From assembly GCA_934667575.1 (NCBI GenBank), contig CAKUME010000014.1:1-11920 (forward strand): DNA of 11,920 bases. The letters are read 5' to 3'. The notes under the pieces were generated by a model. The model did no database searches, was not told where the DNA came from, and saw nothing but the letters and a program-made list of their open reading frames with translations. The stretch's first letter is position 1. Each line of letters begins with the position of its first letter. The DNA is from an uncultured Eubacteriales bacterium (lineage in GTDB: Bacteria > Bacillota > Clostridia > Oscillospirales > Acutalibacteraceae). Positions 7,404-11,920 of this stretch are shown here, piece after piece. The position numbers and the translations under genes are program-made.

Positions 7404-7569
7404 GAACAGAGGAGCATTCGCTTTATATAAAATAACTTCTCGACGGATCTCTTGCACAAAGCGACGGCTCCTTGCAAAGGAGGAGAGTCCCATGCAGATG
7501 TGAGCGAGGTTTCCCGGCAGGATGTTCGGTTCCCCACTTTAAAACAATAATGAGGAAGTGACAAAAATC
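7404..7569 (+). promoter_or_regulatory. long, potentially structured 5' leader of unknown class
   Basis: The untranslated leader of the metalloprotease operon has several complementary segments: CTCCTT (7468-7473) with AAGGAG (7477-7482), which buries a strong AAAGGAGG; GGA-CTCT (7445-7452, one bulged T) with AGAGTCC (7484-7490) enclosing that hairpin; TCGCTTT (7418-7424) with AAAGCGA (7458-7464), which would cross the previous helix as a pseudoknot; and AGGAGC (7410-7415) as a competing partner for GCTCCT (7467-7472). I compared it by memory with the c-di-GMP, SAM, TPP, cobalamin, guanidine, M-box, ZTP and glutamine classes and found no convincing match. There is no terminator before the gene, so control, if any, would be translational or by RNA stability. 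Confidence 0.4.
7492..7503 (+). other. three-codon mini-ORF behind a near-perfect Shine-Dalgarno
   Basis: AAAGGAGG at 7477-7484 is followed, after seven bases, by ATG CAG ATG TGA. The spacing is ideal for initiation, yet the frame closes after three codons and is in the same frame as the protease gene 78 nt later, separated by TGA and TAA stops. It may be an upstream start/stop element, a ribosome stand-by site or a chance by-product of the stem sequence. A 33-codon ORF from ATG 7402 ends at the same TGA but would start at the predicted transcription start and lacks a ribosome-binding site. Confidence 0.25.
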
Positions 7570-8217
7570 ATGCAAGGAAAAATCAAAAAGCATATTCGGC
7601 GGGTGTTGGCGTTTGTGGTTGCATTGGCCTGTGTAGTAGGCATCTCCGCTCAACATCCAATAGCAATGGCGGATGAAATATTTGAAGGCTACCGCTTAAA
7701 GTGGCATGACAATTCTGAGGGTTATGTGCGCATTTCTTGGTTTGACAGTTCCATGACCAACAGCGCGCTCAAGGCGGCCATTCCGCAAGCGTTCAGTATG
7801 TGGTCGGCTGCGACGGACTACGGCGTAACCGGAACACATGGCAGTTCCGGTGCGTTGGGATTCAATGTTTCCGATGCGTCCGGATGGAAAGTATTTGTTC
7901 CAAATGATCCTTATCATTATGTGCTTGCCGTAACGGTACCGTATGATACCAATGGAACGCAAATTAAGGCAACTAATGTGGCATCCACGACCAAGATTAT
8001 CCGCAGTGCATTGATTTTATTCAGCCCACACTATAACTTCAGTTCATTTACTTCCACCGAATTGAAGCTGCTGGTAGGGCACGAGTTGGGGCATGTAATG
8101 GGTTTTGGGCATGTGTCCAGTGGAACCTCGGTGATGCGTACACCACTGTCGAATGCCTCATCGGTTTCCAGTTATGACAAGAATTGTTATGTTCAAAAGT
8201 ATGGCCATCCGTCTTAA
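7570..8217 (+). CDS. secreted matrixin-like zinc metalloprotease
   Basis: This 215-residue protein is a probable exported metzincin peptidase. The N-terminus has a basic stretch (residues 4-11), a hydrophobic core (12-26) and an AMA signal-peptidase I site, predicting cleavage near 34/35. The mature part contains the zinc motif HELGHVMGFGH at 171-181 (His171, His175, His181, catalytic Glu172) and a Met-turn candidate SVM with Met189. The helix around 66-79 (AIPQAFSMW) and the C-terminal YDK...YG (202-212) also resemble matrixins (M10). No PRCG cysteine-switch propeptide is visible, so activity must be controlled otherwise. ATG 7570 follows AGGAAG (7553-7558); GTG 7558 would overlap that site. 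Codon use is less GC-rich than the neighbours, suggesting later acquisition. The substrate is unknown. Confidence 0.85.
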   Translation: MQGKIKKHIRRVLAFVVALACVVGISAQHPIAMADEIFEGYRLKWHDNSEGYVRISWFDSSMTNSALKAAIPQAFSMWSAATDYGVTGTHGSSGALGFNVSDASGWKVFVPNDPYHYVLAVTVPYDTNGTQIKATNVASTTKIIRSALILFSPHYNFSSFTSTELKLLVGHELGHVMGFGHVSSGTSVMRTPLSNASSVSSYDKNCYVQKYGHPS

Positions 8218-8243
8218 TTATATTTAAATGGGAGGTTTTTCAT

Positions 8244-8879
8244 ATGAAAAAGCGACTGATTCTTTTGGCGGTGTTTGTGCTGGCGCTTGGTCTGTGCTGC
8301 ACCGGATGCCAGCGGGCATCGGCGGCGACCCTCACCGAAGCGCAGATTGAGCAAATGCGCACGGAATATCCGCTTTGGAAAAATTCCGGGCTGGCGGACA
8401 TGGAATACCGCTATCAAACCTTTGCCGAGCTGCCGAATGCCGAGGTGACGCCCACGGTGATTCGGGCGACCATTACCGGAGATTGGAAAACGGAAACGGT
8501 GCGTGCGGAGCTGATCCCGGGGCGCAGCGCGGATGTGACCGGCTATTTTTTGCCGGTGCGCGTGAATGAGACCATTTGGAAAGGCGACGGCTACGGCGGC
8601 GAAAAAGAACTGAATTTGTTCTTTGGCTCCGACATGATGTTTTCGCCCGACCCCGAAATGTTCCAAACCGGGCGCGAGCTGGTGCTGCTGGTCTTTGAGC
8701 CGGATGCGGAAACCCCCTATACCACGCCGAATCAGTACACGGCCAATGTGGATCATATGCTGTATGTAACGGAGGACGGCGCGCTGATCAATGCGGGCTA
8801 TGCGCCCTATATGAACGAAGCAAACGGGATGTCGCTCGACGGCTTTCGGGCGCTGGTGAAGCAGACGTTCGGCAAATAA
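8244..8879 (+). CDS. probable lipoprotein, paralog of the next gene
   Basis: I do not recognise this 211-residue family. The N-terminus (KKR, hydrophobic 5-17, then CCTGCQ) fits a lipoprotein signal with lipidation at Cys22, although position -3 is Cys instead of the usual Leu, so an uncleaved anchor is possible. The rest reads as a helix with RTEYP (39-43), then alternating beta-type segments: VIRATITG (72-79), LPVRVNETIWKG (103-114), LNLFFG (123-128), GRELVLLVF (143-151), MLYVTEDGALI (172-182), and a closing helix SLDGFRALVKQTFG (197-210). The strand order with a VxVxExxxKG element recalls small OB/NTR-like barrels, but this is inference. ATG 8244 has GGGAGG (8230-8235) at eight bases. It lies 26 nt after the protease, probably in the same transcript, and aligns along most of its length with the next product. 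Confidence 0.8.
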   Translation: MKKRLILLAVFVLALGLCCTGCQRASAATLTEAQIEQMRTEYPLWKNSGLADMEYRYQTFAELPNAEVTPTVIRATITGDWKTETVRAELIPGRSADVTGYFLPVRVNETIWKGDGYGGEKELNLFFGSDMMFSPDPEMFQTGRELVLLVFEPDAETPYTTPNQYTANVDHMLYVTEDGALINAGYAPYMNEANGMSLDGFRALVKQTFGK

Positions 8880-8901
8880 CGGGCTGCAAACATTTTTTGA
8901 G

Positions 8902-8932
8902 GCGGGCGGGGCGGTGTGCTCCGCCTGCTTTT
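8902..8932 (+). terminator. weak hairpin between the two paralogs
   Basis: GCGGGCGG (8902-8909) can pair with CCGCCTGC (8921-8928) over 8 bp with one G-U, followed by only four T at 8929-8932. This is a poor intrinsic terminator and may act as a partial attenuator or messenger-stabilising hairpin that lowers expression of the downstream paralog. Confidence 0.35.
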
Positions 8933-8956
8933 GAACCAATGAAAGGGTGACGTAGG

Positions 8957-9559
8957 ATGAAAAACAAACGAATCAACGGGCTGATTGGTGTGCTGGTCAG
9001 CGCGGCGGTCGTGGCGGCGGTCGTGGTGGGCGTGGTGCTCCGCAACCGCAGCCAGCCGCTCTCGTCGGGCGAAATTGACGCGCTGCGCACGAAATATCCG
9101 CAGTATTCCACCACGATCATCGATACCATGGGCGACTGCGATCGGCTGGCGAATTTGCCTAAGAAGCTGCCGCAGGTTTCGCTGGTGCGCGTGACGCGGC
9201 TGGCGGGCGAGCCCGCCGCGGGCAGCGAGGGACGTGTGCTCGTGCCAGTGCGCGTGGACGAGGTGCTTTATCGCAGCGCCCAAGCGGGCGATGCACTGAG
9301 CGGCAAAACGGATTCCTGCACGTTGGCGGTGGCCGATGCGGCGCAGTTCCCAGAAGGCAGCTATGTGCTGGCGGTGCAGGTGGTGCCCGCAAACGATTTG
9401 CAGCTGGCTGCCGACACGCGCGGCGGCATGTATGTGACCGATTCGGGCCGTGTGATCACCATGGATGGATCGGCGGAGCTGTTTTTGCAGCCGTACAACG
9501 GAAGCACATTGAAGCAGTTCCGCGCGGCGGTCCAAAAAGAGATGGGCGCGAACAAGTAA
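8957..9559 (+). CDS. membrane-anchored extracellular protein, paralog of the previous gene
   Basis: This 200-residue protein of unknown function has a single hydrophobic segment (8-28) after a short basic start, with no AxA site and no lipobox cysteine. It is therefore probably a type II single-pass protein with its domain outside the cell. The domain aligns with the preceding lipoprotein: RTKYPQYSTTIIDTM (44-58) with RTEYPLWKNSGLADM, VPVRVDEVLY (96-105) with LPVRVNETIW, FPEGSYVLAVQV (131-142) with FQTGRELVLLVF, GMYVTDSGRVI (157-167) with MLYVTEDGALI, and TLKQFRAAVQKEMG (184-197) with SLDGFRALVKQTFG. Its start follows AAAGGGTGA (8942-8950). It ends the operon just before the shared terminator. 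Identity is modest, so the duplication is old or the copies have diverged in role. Confidence 0.8.
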   Translation: MKNKRINGLIGVLVSAAVVAAVVVGVVLRNRSQPLSSGEIDALRTKYPQYSTTIIDTMGDCDRLANLPKKLPQVSLVRVTRLAGEPAAGSEGRVLVPVRVDEVLYRSAQAGDALSGKTDSCTLAVADAAQFPEGSYVLAVQVVPANDLQLAADTRGGMYVTDSGRVITMDGSAELFLQPYNGSTLKQFRAAVQKEMGANK

Positions 9560-9577
9560 GGCAAGCAAAAAGCAAAA

Positions 9578-9625
9578 TTCCCCGCATTCGTGCCGGAGCA
9601 GCACGGACGCGGGGAAAATTTTTTT
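9578..9625. terminator. bidirectional terminator between convergent units
   Basis: TTCCCCGC (9578-9585) pairs with GCGGGGAA (9609-9616), and an inner helix TCGTGC (9588-9593) with GCACGG (9601-9606) continues the stem. A T-run follows at 9619-9625 for the plus-strand operon. An A-run upstream (9574-9577, with more A at 9567-9571) serves minus-strand transcripts. It begins 19 nt after the 9559 stop, and its T-run overlaps the stop codon of the minus-strand hydrolase at 9624-9626. Confidence 0.88.
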
Positions 9626-11501
9626 ATTCGGCATCGCGGGGGGCGGCGCCGTCGCTTTCGGCGGCCGGCGGAGCGGTCGGCGCGGCGCGGAGCGCGTCGT
9701 CGTCAAAAAAGCGGTCGGCGCGCCCGGGCTGCGGGTCGTCGAGCGGCTTTTGGTGCGGGCCGGGCTGCCACGTCATGGCGATCACGGGCGAAAACAGCTT
9801 TTGCACGCGGGCGGTCACATAGTCGGAATCGAGCTTGCCGAGCGCCGCGCCGATCACGGGCACGTTCTCGAGCCCATTGGTGAAGCAGCTCCAGTTGCGG
9901 AGCACGAGCGCGTCGCCGGGCAGCTCCGATTGGCGCAGCGTGACCGCGCCTGGCGCAAAGTAGAACCGCAGCAGGCGCGAGGACGGCATCTCCAGAAAGT
10001 CGAGGCGGAGCTTGAGCACAAAGCGGCCGTTTTCGTCGCGCGCCACCGCACCGCACGCCGCCACGCGGTAGGGCTCGCCGTGAAAGCGCAGCTCGCTGAT
10101 CGCGGGCACCTGGAATCCGACCGCAAAGCGATGGGTCTCGTCGGATTCCGTGTATTCCACAAAGAATTCGCCGTCGATCACCTGAAAGCGCACGAACTGG
10201 AGGCCGGAGGTGTAGTTGTTTTGAATGCCTTGCAGCACCACCGGGAACAGCCCGGTGGACGCGGCGCAGGGGTCCTGCGTGACGAGCGTGCGGCCGCTGA
10301 GCGAGCGGCAGAGCGGCGGCAGCGCAAACGCGCGGAACAGCCGGCGCATCGGCGCATGGTAGTAGCGCGAAAACGAGCGGATGTCGGCCTGAAGCTTGGC
10401 GTATTCAATGGGCCGGTCGGGCAGCGGGCCGCCAAAATCGCCGGAAAAGGCCTCGAGCGTGCGCGCAAAAAACGCGTTCGACTGGAACATATCGGCATTG
10501 CCTGCGTTGGCGACCACCACGATCTCGTTGTTGCGGAAGCCGAGCGCATTTTGGCCGAGCATGCCGTTGAAGAGGAACGAGTCGGTGTCGCGGCCGCACC
10601 AGATCTGAAAGCCGTAGTTGAACGCACCGTAGGACGCGGGGGCCTCCACCTGCGTGTGGGCGGCCTGCGCGAGGTAATCGGCGGGAATGAGCTGCACGCC
10701 GTTCCAGGAGCCGTTTTGGAGCACGAGCTGGGCGAGCTTGGCAAAATCCTCGGGGCAAAGGTAGAGCCCCCAGCCGCCGCGATCGATGCCGCTGGGACAT
10801 TTTTCCCAAAAATAATTGCGGATGCCGAGCGGTTCAAACAGGCGCGGGCGCAGATATTCGCTGAGCGGTTCGCCGCTGAGCTCCTGCACGAGCACCGAGA
10901 GCAGGTAGGTGTTGAGGCTGTTGTAGCGGAAGAGCTTGCCCGGCTCGCGATAAAGCGCCGAGTTGAGGCAGCCGCGCACCCAGTCGCGTTCTGCCATGGC
11001 TTCGGCCTCGTTGAACACAATGCCGCTGGTCATGGTGAGCAGGTGGCGCACGGTGAGCTCGCCGAGCTTGATGCGCGCAAGCGGCGGCACGCTGTGGGTG
11101 AGCAGCGGCAGCACCTTGGAATCGAGGGTGAGCTTGTTTTCGCCGATGAGCATGCCAATGGCCATCGAGGTGACGCTTTTGCATGCGGAAAACGTGTATT
11201 TCCAGGTGCCGGGCTCCTGCGCGCCGAACGCGGCCTGCGCGATCACGCGCCCGTGCCGCAGAACCATCACCTGATGGATCGCAATTTGCGGATCGCCGGC
11301 GAGCGCGTTCAGGTAGCGGCGCACCAGCGCGGAGGGCACGCCCTGCGATTCCGGCGTGGCGCGCGGAAACGGCTGCAAAATGGGCATGGGGCGAAACGCA
11401 GGCTTTTGCGGCTGCACCGGCAGCGCGGGCGCGGTGGCGTGGTGCGGGTCGGCCAAGCTGCCGATCAGCGCGAGGGTACGGTTGACCGAAGAAAAATTCA
11501 T
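9624..11501 (-). CDS. serine hydrolase, class C beta-lactamase-like (S12) family
   Basis: The first ~355 residues of this 625-residue protein form a beta-lactamase/DD-peptidase-type hydrolase domain. The nucleophile motif is SACK (Ser105-Lys108). The second box is RYNSLNTYLLS (192-202), with Tyr193-Asn194-Ser195 where class C enzymes have Y-x-N. A FNGMLGQ segment (311-317) fits the third box. LLTMTSGI (154-161) and FEPLGI (222-227) are also family features. Members include esterases, 6-aminohexanoate-dimer hydrolases and PBP-like proteins, so the substrate cannot be stated. Residues about 360-580 form an additional, mostly beta domain I do not recognise, ending in an Asp/Ala/Pro-rich tail. 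There is no signal peptide, suggesting a cytoplasmic enzyme. The start at 11501 has AAAGGA 12 bases upstream. It lies 41 nt after the PHP gene and is probably co-transcribed with it. Confidence 0.85.
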   Translation of the reverse strand: MNFSSVNRTLALIGSLADPHHATAPALPVQPQKPAFRPMPILQPFPRATPESQGVPSALVRRYLNALAGDPQIAIHQVMVLRHGRVIAQAAFGAQEPGTWKYTFSACKSVTSMAIGMLIGENKLTLDSKVLPLLTHSVPPLARIKLGELTVRHLLTMTSGIVFNEAEAMAERDWVRGCLNSALYREPGKLFRYNSLNTYLLSVLVQELSGEPLSEYLRPRLFEPLGIRNYFWEKCPSGIDRGGWGLYLCPEDFAKLAQLVLQNGSWNGVQLIPADYLAQAAHTQVEAPASYGAFNYGFQIWCGRDTDSFLFNGMLGQNALGFRNNEIVVVANAGNADMFQSNAFFARTLEAFSGDFGGPLPDRPIEYAKLQADIRSFSRYYHAPMRRLFRAFALPPLCRSLSGRTLVTQDPCAASTGLFPVVLQGIQNNYTSGLQFVRFQVIDGEFFVEYTESDETHRFAVGFQVPAISELRFHGEPYRVAACGAVARDENGRFVLKLRLDFLEMPSSRLLRFYFAPGAVTLRQSELPGDALVLRNWSCFTNGLENVPVIGAALGKLDSDYVTARVQKLFSPVIAMTWQPGPHQKPLDDPQPGRADRFFDDDALRAAPTAPPAAESDGAAPRDAE

Positions 11502-11542
11502 GGCGCGAACACGTCCTTTCCGTGTGAAAATGCAGTAAAAAA

Positions 11543-11920
11543 TTATTCGGCGGGGCGGGGGGCAAACGGGCTGCGCAGCTCCAGGCGGGGCTGCGGCGTG
11601 ATGCCAAAGCGCGCGAGGTATGCGTAGGCGGCGCGCACCACCTGCGGGTCGGCCACGGCGTCGGGGCGATGGGCGTCGCAGCCGATGATCGCGGGCGCGC
11701 CCACCTCGCCCACCAGTGCCCAAAAACGGTCGTGCGGGTAGTGGCGGCCCTCGGCGAAGCCCAGCAGGTTCAGCTCCAGCGGGATGCGGCGCTTTTTGGC
11801 AAACTCCACCAGCGGACGCATGCGGCGCACATAGATCGCGTCGGGGCCGGTGTAGTGGATGAGGTCGGGGTGCGCCAGATAGCTGAAGCAGCCGGTGGAC
11901 AGCCCCTCGAGCACCTGCGC
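11543..11920 (-). CDS. PHP-family phosphoesterase, histidinol-phosphatase-like (5' end beyond window)
   Basis: Only the C-terminal 125 residues are present; the reading frame is still open at the right edge. PHP-domain metal-binding segments are visible: YLAHPDL with the His-Pro-Asp of the third PHP motif, ELNLLGF with the conserved glutamate, and GCDAHRP with the Asp-x-His of the last motif. This spacing and the sequence around HPDLI...GPD resemble histidinol-phosphate phosphatases (HisJ/HisK type), which hydrolyse L-histidinol phosphate in histidine synthesis. Related PHP proteins have other phosphoester substrates, and no his genes are visible, so the exact function is open. The stop is TAA (minus strand 11545-11543). 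The short gap to the hydrolase suggests a common transcript. Confidence 0.82.
   Translation of the reverse strand, partial: AQVLEGLSTGCFSYLAHPDLIHYTGPDAIYVRRMRPLVEFAKKRRIPLELNLLGFAEGRHYPHDRFWALVGEVGAPAIIGCDAHRPDAVADPQVVRAAYAYLARFGITPQPRLELRSPFAPRPAE

Noticed and set aside
7100..7564. 154-codon minus-strand ORF in the intergenic gap
   Set aside because: No ribosome-binding site, no motif, low-complexity runs from the A/T tracts, and it covers the inverted repeats and the promoter of the plus-strand operon.
7404..7569. c-di-GMP (GEMM) riboswitch upstream of the metalloprotease
   Set aside because: A CACAAAGC segment and a GCAA-type loop tempt, but the conserved GGGACGCAAAGCC block and the tetraloop-receptor arrangement are absent.
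7492..7569. protease start at ATG 7492 behind AAAGGAGG
   Set aside because: The frame is the same as the protease, but TGA at 7501 and a later TAA interrupt it; there is no sign that the stops are sequencing errors, since the intervening codons do not look like a signal peptide.
9750..11627. 625-codon open frame on the plus strand opposite the serine hydrolase
   Set aside because: It mirrors the minus-strand gene, is rich in Arg/His/Ala/Val as expected of antisense frames in GC-rich DNA, has no domain motifs and crosses the hydrolase-PHP gap. The minus-strand gene has catalytic motifs.

Overview
The window looks like a chromosomal segment of a GC-rich, Gram-positive anaerobe of the Clostridia. 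An Oscillospirales or Christensenellales-type gut lineage is my best guess, but the genus cannot be read from the sequence. Three things point this way. There is a lysine (L-box) riboswitch with a transcription-attenuator layout. Lysine is made by the DapL (LL-diaminopimelate aminotransferase) route. The promoters have strong sigma-A boxes and the ribosome-binding sites are of GGAGG type. No rRNA, tRNA, IS transposase or CRISPR array is visible.

Region 1 (about 160-7101) is a six-gene plus-strand lysine/diaminopimelate operon: promoter, lysine riboswitch and terminator, then dapA, dapB, lysC, lysA, dapF, dapL, and a strong hairpin terminator. Together the enzymes convert aspartate to lysine, apart from aspartate-semialdehyde dehydrogenase (asd), which is not here. 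DapL converts tetrahydrodipicolinate to LL-DAP in one step, so no succinylase or acetylase genes are needed. The meso-DAP intermediate also feeds peptidoglycan. The leader has an explicit two-state design: the 3' strand of aptamer helix P1 can pair alternatively with the 5' arm of the terminator.

Region 2 (7102-7569) is a long non-coding gap, visibly richer in A+T. It holds a perfect 12-bp inverted repeat, three back-to-back hairpins, a strong sigma-A promoter and a roughly 165-nt potentially structured leader that I cannot assign to a known riboswitch class. Inside the leader is a near-perfect Shine-Dalgarno followed by a three-codon ORF.

Region 3 (7570-9559) is a probable three-gene plus-strand operon for the cell surface: a secreted matrixin-like zinc metalloprotease, a probable lipoprotein, and a membrane-anchored protein. 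The last two are divergent tandem paralogs of a family I do not recognise. The pairing of a secreted metzincin with two anchored paralogs is the best candidate here for an undescribed system; a protease/inhibitor or protease/partner relation is inference only.

Region 4 (9578-11920) is read from the minus strand. A PHP-family phosphoesterase resembling histidinol-phosphatase, cut by the right edge, is followed 41 nt downstream by a 625-residue class C beta-lactamase-like serine hydrolase with a long C-terminal extension. This unit converges on region 3, and a shared bidirectional terminator (9578-9625) separates them.
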